Shown here in pieces: positions 1 to 8,280 of a DNA stretch of 64,000 nucleotides. The DNA comes from Mariniflexile sp. TRM1-10 (GTDB taxonomy: Bacteria; Bacteroidota; Bacteroidia; Flavobacteriales; Flavobacteriaceae). A program made the translations under genes and the position numbers. The stretch lies in assembly GCF_003425985.1 (NCBI RefSeq), contig NZ_CP022985.1, positions 1,029,501 through 1,093,500 of the forward strand, read 5' to 3'. How positions within the stretch are numbered: the stretch's first letter is position 1; every line of letters starts with the position of its first letter. The notes under the pieces were generated by a model. The model saw only the letters and a program-made list of their open reading frames with translations, was not told where the DNA came from and did no database searches.

Positions 1-1943
1 GTAAATCCAGTACCTATTCTACCCGGCACAAATCGAGTGACATGCGCTGAAGCATTTTTAATATCATGGGCTCTTAAGCTACCTCGCCACCACTGAACAT
101 TTGCTTGTTTTCCTGCAATAATTTTTCCGTTAGAGGTTAGCCAACCGTTTTTTATTTCAACTTTTGACTTATTATTTTTTTCGCTACTTCGACTCCGCTC
201 AGCACTAGTTTCGCGGATGGTATTCAGTTTTAAATCATTAATAGATTTTAGTTTTGACGTATTAACAGGAATTGCATTTGATTTTGATACGTGTTGAATC
301 CATTCTGGTAAACTAATGATAGGCTTTAATGCTTCTTTTGTTAATTCTTCAGCTTGTTCTAAAGTAGGACTTGTTGATGGTTCGGAGCCCATATCGAACA
401 CATAAGGATCCATAGGGAGCTTTTCCAATCGATTTTCTAATTGGGCGTAAAACAAGCTTCTTGGGGTAATGTGGTTATTTACATCTTTCCAATGACCATT
501 ACCTGTCATGATACCGCCCCAAACACCAAACGCCCAATTTTGAGCTGTTGGCGGACTATAACAAGTTATTTTTGATGCCGACGTTTCCCAAATAACGCTA
601 TTGGCGGCAGACCAACCAGCTCCTCTTCCGTATTGTCCACGATTTTCATAACTTAAAGCGTCTCCATCAATTTTTACAATATCGAAAAGCACACCTGTTG
701 CCCAACTGCCAATAGTGCCACTATCACTAAAAGGCATAACCGATTCGCATTGCACAAAAGCGTTGGGTCCTGTGGTACCAAAACCACCCACCGCAAAATC
801 GTGATAACCATTTTCTGAATAGCAACGCTGAAACAATGTTTGTTGTCCTTCGGTGTAAAATGTGTGTCTTCGAAATGCGGCAATCTCGGAAACAGGTTCG
901 GTGGAAATACAATCTTCAACCGTAATTTGTTGCGCTGTCTTTAATAACGAGACCGCAGAACCTGCTAAATGCTTAAAATTGACTTGACGTACCCAAGCAT
1001 TTTTAACATGCTCCATACTAATACCAAACCAGCGATGCATGTCATCTTTTACATTTGAAGCATCAAAAGTTGATTTCATTGCTAGGTTTTCTATTCCAAC
1101 CCGTTCAATTCTTCCTTGCCAAGTATATGAAATGATGTTTGCTTTTCCGTAAGCATCATCCAACGCCATGGTTAGAGGTGCATTAAGTGTGACTTCATTT
1201 CCGTTTATGTTTGTAACAACTCGGTTCCAAGATATATCCCAATCTCTGGTTTTCCATCCAATCCAACCTGTTTCACCTCCAAAGTCTTGCATTTGCAATG
1301 CCTTAATCCATGTTTCAGTTAAAGGTTTTTTTATAATTATTTCATCGGAAACTTTTAGTTGGGTCGCGTTTTTTATCTGAATTTTAGTAGCACCAAGCGG
1401 TGTAAAAGATGTTTCGAAATCCAACGTATCCCTGTACTTTTTATCATCAACGCCTACAACCCGAATTAAAGCTTCACGGCTAATGCCTGTGCCTAAAAGT
1501 AGTGTTTCGTTATCGGCGTTTCCGCTTCCTCTTAAAACAACCCCCGATTTTTTAATGTATAACGTCCCGTTAATTTTAAATGTGCCTTTATCTAAAAGTA
1601 CAGCGCCACGAAATCCTGAGGCATTGGCTTTTAAATTACCCACATAGTCAATAGCTGCTTGTATTTTTTGAGTAGCATCTTCGGTTTGATTTGGCACAAA
1701 GATTTTGGCTTCAACATTTGGAATGGCTTTTTCGGATGCCATATACCCAGCATATGAAAAATCTGGTATTTGATTCCCTAAACTATCGGCAACATGTACA
1801 ATGTCCCCATTTTTATTTTTCACAATATCTGGAAACCTGTTTTGGGCAAATCCGTTATTTACAACAAAAAACAACGCTATACTTGATAAAATAAATTTAT
1901 CTTTTTGATAAAAAACGATGTTTTTGAGAGAGATAAAATTCAT
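1..1943 (-). CDS. Right-handed beta-helix protein, DUF4955-like (3' end cut by window edge)
   Basis: The minus-strand frame starts at ATG 1941-1943 and stays open to base 1, so only the first ~647 residues are present. It opens with a Sec signal ending near NNGFAQ. A pectate-lyase-superfamily segment follows, with DATQKIQAAIDYV and the 'RGAVLLDKGTFKINGTLYIKKSG' style strand pattern typical of Pro-rich beta-helix starts, then many short beta-helix coils. The later segment (VWGGIMTGNGHW, ITPRSLFYAQLENRL) resembles the C-terminal part of Bacteroidota DUF4955 proteins; this is recalled from family knowledge and was not tested. It is the last gene seen of the run PL1-DUF3826-PL1-beta-helix, 34 bp after the upstream lyase, so probably co-transcribed and a periplasmic or surface glycan lyase or hydrolase. 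An in-frame dispersed repeat word lies at 183-202. Catalytic chemistry is unknown. Confidence 0.75.
   Translation of the reverse strand, partial: MNFISLKNIVFYQKDKFILSSIALFFVVNNGFAQNRFPDIVKNKNGDIVHVADSLGNQIPDFSYAGYMASEKAIPNVEAKIFVPNQTEDATQKIQAAIDYVGNLKANASGFRGAVLLDKGTFKINGTLYIKKSGVVLRGSGNADNETLLLGTGISREALIRVVGVDDKKYRDTLDFETSFTPLGATKIQIKNATQLKVSDEIIIKKPLTETWIKALQMQDFGGETGWIGWKTRDWDISWNRVVTNINGNEVTLNAPLTMALDDAYGKANIISYTWQGRIERVGIENLAMKSTFDASNVKDDMHRWFGISMEHVKNAWVRQVNFKHLAGSAVSLLKTAQQITVEDCISTEPVSEIAAFRRHTFYTEGQQTLFQRCYSENGYHDFAVGGFGTTGPNAFVQCESVMPFSDSGTIGSWATGVLFDIVKIDGDALSYENRGQYGRGAGWSAANSVIWETSASKITCYSPPTAQNWAFGVWGGIMTGNGHWKDVNNHITPRSLFYAQLENRLEKLPMDPYVFDMGSEPSTSPTLEQAEELTKEALKPIISLPEWIQHVSKSNAIPVNTSKLKSINDLKLNTIRETSAERSRSSEKNNKSKVEIKNGWLTSNGKIIAGKQANVQWWRGSLRAHDIKNASAHVTRFVPGRIGTGF
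183..202. repeat. Flavobacterial dispersed word inside a coding region
   Basis: The plus-strand word CTTCGACTCCGCTCAGCA matches the short dispersed repeat common between flavobacterial genes; relatives occur at 38433-38447 and 38507-38521. Here it lies in frame in the beta-helix protein, encoding an AERSRSSE-like linker just after the predicted beta-helix domain. Confidence 0.55.
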
Positions 1944-1977
1944 CTTCAAGAAGTCTTAACAATTACTATTTTTGAAA

Positions 1978-3684
1978 TTATTGCAATAAACCGTTTGGCA
2001 GTTTTGCCAAAGTATCGGTATTGTTTTCAGATTTAGTCCAATCTATTTTCTGAATTGGATTGATACCATTTATATATTTTTCAATATTGGTATAACCATC
2101 ACCATTCAAATCTTTGTTAGCATCGGAAGCGTCTTTAGGGTTTAAACCATATTTTTTCTCCCAAGCATCAGACATACCATCGTTATCCGAATCTTTATAA
2201 GGTTTTCCTTTATATTCTGGATAACCGCCTACTTGATCTGGATGCGTTATAATTCCTTTTTTATAAGAATCGGCAGGCAAACGTCTTTTAATAAACTCTT
2301 TACCAATGGTATTTTCCAATCCTTCTTTGTAGTTAATTTCACCTGTTTTAACATAGTTAATCACCCGTGTATCAACGGCATCTCGTTTAGGTAAAGTGGC
2401 ACCAACATTATTTAAAACAAAATCGTAAGCCTGTTCTGTATCCATAATGGTAAGATGCGGCATTTCAAATGGTTGATCTTGTTTAATTAATTCTAAGTAT
2501 TCTTTAGCTTCTTCAAGCGAACGGTCTTCAATTTGCACCCCACCATTCCAGTTATTTGCTGTTACACTTGGTACACCTTCAACAATATTCCCAGAAACAT
2601 AGGCCCTCCCAAAAGTTTTTGGTACCATATAACCCGATTCAGGTTTTAGTATTCTGTAACGAATTGGTTCATCGTCCGGCGTTATTGGCCCTGGTTTGAA
2701 ATAGTTATTGATGATGTTAAACATAGAACGGTAATCGCCACCATCTAACGAGCGGTTCCACCAATTAAACAACACATTATTTACAAAATTAAAACTCCCA
2801 TACATGCCTATTGAAGGGTTTCTAGAAATATTATTCGCCCATAAATTACGAATAAATGTACTATTTAAACCGCCGATAGTACTGCCAAAAGCATGGTTAT
2901 AGGTATCCAACCCTTCAGATGATATGGTATTTTGAATGGTAACGTTAACTGCGGGTAATTTTTCTAATTTTGATTTTTCGTTGGCTTGAAATTGGTGTCT
3001 GTACAATGAAATATTTTCATCTAAGCCCCAACTTACCGAACAATGATCGATGATAACGTTTCCTATGACGTTGCCGCCTAAAGCATCGTCTCTTCTGGTG
3101 ACATCGGTAGCACCTCTACGAAAACGCATGTGACGGATGATGATGTCGTGCGTATCCAACAACAACGATTCACCGGCAATACAAATACCGTCGCCTGGCG
3201 CAGTTTGACCAGCTATGGTAATATAAGGTGCACGCACACTAATAGGTTTTTTCAACTGAATGATTCCAGACACGTTAAACACAATAGTTCTAGCGCCCAG
3301 GGCTTCACAGGCTTCCCTAAAAGTGCCTTTTCCGCTATCTTCTAAACTGGTCACTACAAATATTTTACCTCCACGACCACCAGGTGTAAAGGCACCGCCG
3401 CCTTCAGCTCCTGGAAAAGCAGGAATGGCTGCCTTAATAAGATCGCCTGGGTACGCTGCCCAAGGAATGTAAGGACGGCCTTGCTTAGATTCTTCTTTAA
3501 TGATATGATAATTACTTTCCCAAATGTCTTGCAATCTTTTGTCTTCTTTAGCTAAAACAGAATCTGTTTTTGCTTGAAGTGATTCTGGGATTTCTGGGTA
3601 TTGTGCAAATGCCGATTGTACTCCTGTACAAATTACCAGAACAATAAACACTTGTTTTATGATACTATTTGTTGAAGTTTTCAT
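1978..3684 (-). CDS. Polysaccharide lyase family 1 (pectate-lyase-like), secreted
   Basis: A 568-residue secreted protein with a signal peptide ending AFAQ (~residue 28). The PL1 beta-helix core starts at IPAFPGAEGGG, followed by GRGGKIFVVTSLED, ITIAGQTAPGDGI, IIRHMRFRRG, a DDAL acidic patch and SVSWGLDENIS. The RNPSIG...FNFVNNVLFNW segment aligns by pattern with the region carrying the PL1 catalytic arginine (inference). The last ~60 residues (DSDNDGMSDAWEKKYGLNP..DLNGDGYTNIEKYING) are a calcium-binding thrombospondin-3/dockerin-like tail common on secreted Bacteroidota lyases. It is a close paralogue of the lyase at 4411-6114, with DUF3826 between them. Expected reaction: Ca-dependent beta-elimination in polygalacturonate-like chains. 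Fine specificity is not readable. Confidence 0.9.
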   Translation of the reverse strand: MKTSTNSIIKQVFIVLVICTGVQSAFAQYPEIPESLQAKTDSVLAKEDKRLQDIWESNYHIIKEESKQGRPYIPWAAYPGDLIKAAIPAFPGAEGGGAFTPGGRGGKIFVVTSLEDSGKGTFREACEALGARTIVFNVSGIIQLKKPISVRAPYITIAGQTAPGDGICIAGESLLLDTHDIIIRHMRFRRGATDVTRRDDALGGNVIGNVIIDHCSVSWGLDENISLYRHQFQANEKSKLEKLPAVNVTIQNTISSEGLDTYNHAFGSTIGGLNSTFIRNLWANNISRNPSIGMYGSFNFVNNVLFNWWNRSLDGGDYRSMFNIINNYFKPGPITPDDEPIRYRILKPESGYMVPKTFGRAYVSGNIVEGVPSVTANNWNGGVQIEDRSLEEAKEYLELIKQDQPFEMPHLTIMDTEQAYDFVLNNVGATLPKRDAVDTRVINYVKTGEINYKEGLENTIGKEFIKRRLPADSYKKGIITHPDQVGGYPEYKGKPYKDSDNDGMSDAWEKKYGLNPKDASDANKDLNGDGYTNIEKYINGINPIQKIDWTKSENNTDTLAKLPNGLLQ

Positions 3685-3722
3685 TTTCGGAAATTATGAT
3701 GTTTAAAAAGTTAAACGGTAAC

Positions 3723-4385
3723 TTATTGATTGGATTCGGCTTTTTTGCGTTCCTCAATACGCTCATACCAACCGTCTCTTTCTTTTTCTAAATCGTACCC
3801 TCGTGCTGATAAATAGTTGTTGATTCTTCCTTTGTATTTACCAAACCAAGCATGTTTTTCTTTTGAAGAACCACCATCTATGGCTTTTTCTCTTGCTTCT
3901 TTTAAGTTATTATAAATATAATCTTTTTCCTCTTGGGTTAAACTCGGTATCATTTCTAAAAAAGCGGCATATGTTTTAGGTAACACACCATAAGTCATAC
4001 CGTCTTTAACTTCATCAACTTTGTCTGAACTTAATTGAGCAGATAATTTTTTTAAATACGACTTATGTAATTTGGCAATTGATTTATCTGTGTTGGATTT
4101 TAATTTATCTATTTTAGAATTTTGCTTTTCTTTTGATACATCATCTTTTTTTAAAGCTTCTATTTTAGCATCCCTTTCATCCTGTAACTTACTTAGGTTA
4201 CGGTATTGTTCTGCTATAATATTGGTAACTGCCTGTTCTTTTTCAGGGTTTTCCAACTTCAATTCATCTACAATTTTAGCAGCACGTTCGTTTGTTACTT
4301 TTATATATTCAGGATCTAAATGTTGTTGTGCCTGAATATTTACAAAAGCTAAAAGCAGAATACTTAAACTTATTTTTCTTAACAT
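3723..4385 (-). CDS. DUF3826-family secreted protein
   Basis: A 220-residue protein with a signal peptide (MLRKISLSILLLAFVNIQAQ) and a charged, largely helical body: lysine/glutamate-rich with likely coiled coil at ~45-115, then MTYGVLPKTYAAFLEMIPSLTQEEKDYI, DGGSSKEKHAWFGKYKGRINNYLSARGYD and a basic tail. The pattern matches DUF3826 proteins found beside pectate lyases in Bacteroidota; no function is established. It sits 38 bp before one PL1 gene and 25 bp after another, so it is probably co-transcribed with both. Possible roles are periplasmic accessory, chaperone or glycan binding; none can be shown from sequence. Confidence 0.8.
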   Translation of the reverse strand: MLRKISLSILLLAFVNIQAQQHLDPEYIKVTNERAAKIVDELKLENPEKEQAVTNIIAEQYRNLSKLQDERDAKIEALKKDDVSKEKQNSKIDKLKSNTDKSIAKLHKSYLKKLSAQLSSDKVDEVKDGMTYGVLPKTYAAFLEMIPSLTQEEKDYIYNNLKEAREKAIDGGSSKEKHAWFGKYKGRINNYLSARGYDLEKERDGWYERIEERKKAESNQ

Positions 4386-4410
4386 GATTTTTATTTTTTT
4401 TAAATGAACC

Positions 4411-6114
4411 TTATTTTAAAAGTGGCTCATTTAAAGTTTCTTTATTGTTTTTTAGGTCTTTCCAATTAATTTTTTTCTTCGGATTAATCCCGTTTATATA
4501 ATCTTCAATATTGGTATAGCCATCTTTATTTAAATCGCCTTTTGCATCGGAAGCATCATTGGGATTTAATCTATATTTTTCTTCCCAAACATCTGGCATA
4601 CCATCTTTATCAGAATCTAAGTATGGTGTTCCTTTGTACTCTGGGTAACCTCCTACTTGGGCAATATCTGTGATGATACCGTTTTTATAAGAATCGGCAG
4701 GTAAACGTCTGTGTTTAAATTGGTAAAACGAGTCTGGATCTAAACCCTCAACATATTCTGGTTTTCCAGTCTTAACAGTTCTAACAATTCTTTGGTCTAC
4801 AGCATCTCTAATTGGCAGTGTAGCACCGACGTTTTTCAATACAAAATCGTAAGCTTTATCGGCTGTCATGATATTTCTAAACCAAGGCATCGGAAATGGC
4901 TTGTTAGTTTTCATGGCAGGGAAATATGATTTAGCTTCATCAAAAGTCATTAATTCGCCATCTTTTCCTTCTATTTGAACACCACCAGCCCAATTATCGT
5001 TAGTTATTTTATCATTGTTCTCTACAATATTACCATCTACATAAGCTCTACCAAAAACCATATGATCTAAATCACTTCTTCCTGCTTCGGGTTTTAATAT
5101 TCTATATCCTATGGGCGCATCTTTTGAAGTAACGGGTCCTGGTTTAAAATAGTTGTTTATGATGTTGTAGGTTGCTGTGTAATCGCCACCATCTACCGAT
5201 CTATTGCTCCAGTTGAATACCACATTATTTACGAAATTGAAAATACCATTCCATCCAATAGATGGATTTCTACCAGCATTATTTGCCCACATATTTCTAA
5301 TAAAAGCACAATTTTCACCGCCTAAGGTGCTTCCAAAAGCATGGTTGTAAGTATCTAAAGCTTCTCCAAATAAACTGTTTTGAATGGTGATATTAACAGT
5401 TGGTTTCTTTTCATCTTTATAATTGGCTCCAGGACTGTACATGTGTCTGTAAATAGACATATTCTCGTCTAATCCCCAAGTTGCAGAAACATGGTCAATC
5501 ATGATATTCCCTACAGGATTTCCACCAATAGCGTCGTCCCTACGACCCACAAAGGTATCGCCTCTACGAAAACGCATATGGCGAATAATAACATCGTGCG
5601 TATCAATCCAAACAGATTCTCCAGCAACACAGATACCATCGCCAGGTGCTGTTTGACCAGCTATAGTTAAGTAAGGTGCGCGGATGATTAAGGGTGTTTT
5701 AAGTTTGATGATACCAGCAACATTAAAAACAATGATTCTAGCGCCACCTTTCTCACAAGCTTCACGAAGTGTTCCTGGGCCTCTATCTTCAAGACTTGTT
5801 ACCGTATAAACGTTACCACCACGGCCTCCAAAAGTGTACATACCACCACCTTCGGCTCCTGGAAAAGCGGGTATATCTGCTTGTGGTAAATCGGTTGGTC
5901 TTCCCGCCCATGGAAGATATGGTTTTCCTTGTTTTTCTTCTTGCTCTACAATTATTTTAGCTTTTTCCCAAGCTTCATCGGAGCTCTTGTAAGCCTCAGC
6001 TTTAACGGCTTCTTCTTTTGCTCTATCTTCTGCAGTAAGCTGTGGGTATTGTGCATAGGTACTAGTTGCTATTAAAAACAACATACATAAAATAAAATTA
6101 CTCTTTCTCATCAT
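4411..6114 (-). CDS. Polysaccharide lyase family 1 (pectate-lyase-like), secreted paralogue
   Basis: A 567-residue PL1 protein with signal ending TSTYAQ, core motifs IPAFPGAEGGGMYTFGGRGG, ITIAGQTAPGDGI, IIRHMRFRRGD, RRDDAIGGN, SATWGLDENMSIYRH, the RNPSIGWNG..FNFVNNVVFNW arginine segment, and the same DSDKDGMPDVWEEKYRLNP..DLNKDGYTNIEDYING calcium tail. It differs from the 1978-3684 paralogue mainly in the loop after the DDAIGG segment and in the stretch between the core and the tail, so the two may cut different positions or methylation/acetylation states of one polymer (inference). It is the first gene after the susD terminator, with a short inverted-repeat element 11 bp upstream of its start, so it may have its own weak promoter. 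Confidence 0.9.
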   Translation of the reverse strand: MMRKSNFILCMLFLIATSTYAQYPQLTAEDRAKEEAVKAEAYKSSDEAWEKAKIIVEQEEKQGKPYLPWAGRPTDLPQADIPAFPGAEGGGMYTFGGRGGNVYTVTSLEDRGPGTLREACEKGGARIIVFNVAGIIKLKTPLIIRAPYLTIAGQTAPGDGICVAGESVWIDTHDVIIRHMRFRRGDTFVGRRDDAIGGNPVGNIMIDHVSATWGLDENMSIYRHMYSPGANYKDEKKPTVNITIQNSLFGEALDTYNHAFGSTLGGENCAFIRNMWANNAGRNPSIGWNGIFNFVNNVVFNWSNRSVDGGDYTATYNIINNYFKPGPVTSKDAPIGYRILKPEAGRSDLDHMVFGRAYVDGNIVENNDKITNDNWAGGVQIEGKDGELMTFDEAKSYFPAMKTNKPFPMPWFRNIMTADKAYDFVLKNVGATLPIRDAVDQRIVRTVKTGKPEYVEGLDPDSFYQFKHRRLPADSYKNGIITDIAQVGGYPEYKGTPYLDSDKDGMPDVWEEKYRLNPNDASDAKGDLNKDGYTNIEDYINGINPKKKINWKDLKNNKETLNEPLLK

Positions 6115-6124
6115 CTTTTTTTTA

Positions 6125-6184
6125 TGGAACTCATCTTGACTTTTTCTATTTCCTAAAAAACAAAAAAGTCAAGACAAGCTCATT
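6125..6184. repeat. Short inverted-repeat element (60 bp, hairpin-forming)
   Basis: The left arm GGAACTCATCTTGACTTTTT (6126-6145) faces a right arm AAAAAAGTCAAGACAAGCTC with few mismatches. Left arm and interior (CTATTTCCTAAAAAA) repeat almost exactly at 35565-35599, where the element is ~165 bp, so this copy looks like an internally deleted relative. Confidence 0.75.
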
Positions 6185-6221
6185 ATTTGTATTACCATTT
6201 ACATGGCAAACTTTTTAGTTT

Positions 6222-6261
6222 TAAAAAAAATACCTGTATTTAAAACAAATACAGGTATTTT
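6222..6261 (-). terminator. Intrinsic terminator after susD
   Basis: A perfect 15-bp inverted repeat (AAAATACCTGTATTT, 5-base loop, AAATACAGGTATTTT; 6227-6261) is followed on the minus strand by a run of eight T. It lies 36 bp past the susD stop and separates susCD from the lyase genes, so it probably attenuates the high-level susCD message. Confidence 0.85.
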
Positions 6262-6297
6262 CATTTTAAATAATTAATCTATATTAATTACTCCAAA

Positions 6298-8250
6298 TTA
6301 GTTAAGTGGATTAAATGAACCTCCCCAACCTTGTGTTTGTTGCAAATAGGGTGCCGTTTCTAATAATTGCTGATAAATTCCAAAGAAATAATACTCGTTA
6401 TACCATTTAAAGGAAAAATTAGCAGAATCGACATCATCTCTTACTTGTACTTCAAAATGATTATCATACAAATAATCTACATATTGTTCATAACTAGTAA
6501 TACCGCTTGGATAAGTTGTTGCTTCTCTACTAATAACTGGCGCACTGGCTCCTTTAAAAGGATCTGGAATACCTATATACAATGTAGATTCATTTCTTTT
6601 AGCAAAAGTATAATAACCTTGTCTTCTAGAACCTTCAATAGGTGTTTGGTTTAATCTTGTACAAGTATTATTATCATCATTAAAAAGCAACCACCTTCTT
6701 AAATCATGGAAACGCTTATTCTCATAAGCAAACTCAACTTTTCTTTCATTTATACAAGCTGCGAATAGTCCATCACGGGTCGATACACTGGCTAAACCAT
6801 AATCACCGTCACCATTTGTTACACCAGCTCTTGCTCTAATAGATTTAATATAGCCTTTACCTTCTGACAGTTTATTTGCACCTACTGCAGATTCGGCAAG
6901 GTTTAATACCACCTCAGCAAAACGTATTTCCATATAATCATCACCATTATTTCTAAAACCGTTTGTATTACTTGATGTATTATTTGTAAATTTTCTTAAA
7001 TAAATACCTGTAGCATTTTGGGATGTATTGGTTGCTACTTTTAAGGTTGTACTAGATGCTAGTGGATACCAATAGTATGTCCAATTTCTATAATTAGCAT
7101 TACCTGCATATGGCCAAATACTACCATTATAAGCAAACGTATGATAAAAACGAGGGTCTCTATTTCTATAAAAATGATTCAAATTTCCGTTTGGATTATA
7201 AGGCGTACCATCTGCCATTGGAAAAGCATCTATTATATTTTTTGTAGGTGAAATACCTCCATTACCTCCTTGATCCCTAGATCTAGATTGATACTCTGTG
7301 TAATTATTTCTTTGAACTCCCGAAGTATTAGGTGCAAAATCATTAAAACCAAAGCTAAAAATAGACTCCATGCCATTATCTTTAAACCACATACCTTTCC
7401 AATCTGGATCAAGTCCTTTCCCTGCAGCAATACATACATTATAAGCTTCTAAATTAGCATCATAAGCACGTTGCCATCTAGTTTGATCGTCAGTTCTATT
7501 AAATAGCGGACTTGCCCAAGTTAGCAATACACGCCCTTTTAAAGCTGCTGCTGCTGCTGCTGTAATCCTACCTGCTTCTGCTGCTGTATAAGGTCTTGCA
7601 TTTTCTAGTAATGATTGAGACATTTCCAAATCGGATACGATTTGTTCTATAACTTCAGAAGAGGAACTTCTAGGTGTTTGTACACTTGGGTCATCAACAT
7701 TAGCGGGTTGCGCTGTTAATACTAATGGTACACCACCATATAGTCTTACTAATTCGAAATATTGCCATGCCCTCCAAAAATAAAACTGTCCTTTCACTTG
7801 ATTTTTAAAATCTTGCTCAAGACCTGTATAATCATCTACATTATCTAAATATAAATTACAATATCTTATTCTAGACCATGTTGTATTTAAGGGACTTGAA
7901 CCTAATCGTACCCCTAATGATTTCAAACAATGATTATTAACGTTTGAAATCTCTGTATATTCTTTATTCAAATCTGATTCACCTGCCACCTCATCTGAGG
8001 ATTTAGCAAATAAATCTGGGCTACTGTGTTCACGTGCTGCTTTAGACCACATCGCCATGTTTGGATTATTGTCTGGTTGCATCATATAATACAAATAATC
8101 CAAATAACCATTAGCTAAAAATTCATCTTGATATATTCCAACGTTAACACTAGAATAATCTTTCTTTTCCTCAATAAAATCTGCACTACAACTACTTAAA
8201 AACACCATTATTAGGAGTGCTAGCAGACTATTTATTTTTATATTTTTCAT
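6298..8250 (-). CDS. susD-like: SusD/RagB-family glycan-binding outer-membrane lipoprotein
   Basis: A 650-residue lipoprotein with signal and lipobox (VFLSSC, Cys21). It has SusD features: N-terminal helical repeats with QVKGQFYFWRAWQYFELVRLYGGVPLV, VIEQIVSDLEMSQSLL, AALKGRVLLTWASPLFN, and the C-terminal RFAEVVLNLAESA, IRARAG, NERKVEFAYENKRFHDLRRW segment. It is surface-exposed and caps the SusC barrel, handing oligosaccharides to it. It lies 30 bp downstream of susC and is followed by a strong terminator. Length is slightly above the usual 500-600, as in pectin-type SusDs. Ligand identity cannot be read directly; the enzymes around it suggest pectic oligosaccharides. Confidence 0.95.
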   Translation of the reverse strand: MKNIKINSLLALLIMVFLSSCSADFIEEKKDYSSVNVGIYQDEFLANGYLDYLYYMMQPDNNPNMAMWSKAAREHSSPDLFAKSSDEVAGESDLNKEYTEISNVNNHCLKSLGVRLGSSPLNTTWSRIRYCNLYLDNVDDYTGLEQDFKNQVKGQFYFWRAWQYFELVRLYGGVPLVLTAQPANVDDPSVQTPRSSSSEVIEQIVSDLEMSQSLLENARPYTAAEAGRITAAAAAALKGRVLLTWASPLFNRTDDQTRWQRAYDANLEAYNVCIAAGKGLDPDWKGMWFKDNGMESIFSFGFNDFAPNTSGVQRNNYTEYQSRSRDQGGNGGISPTKNIIDAFPMADGTPYNPNGNLNHFYRNRDPRFYHTFAYNGSIWPYAGNANYRNWTYYWYPLASSTTLKVATNTSQNATGIYLRKFTNNTSSNTNGFRNNGDDYMEIRFAEVVLNLAESAVGANKLSEGKGYIKSIRARAGVTNGDGDYGLASVSTRDGLFAACINERKVEFAYENKRFHDLRRWLLFNDDNNTCTRLNQTPIEGSRRQGYYTFAKRNESTLYIGIPDPFKGASAPVISREATTYPSGITSYEQYVDYLYDNHFEVQVRDDVDSANFSFKWYNEYYFFGIYQQLLETAPYLQQTQGWGGSFNPLN

Positions 8251-8280
8251 TTTAAATTATTTTAAATATTTTAAATCTAA

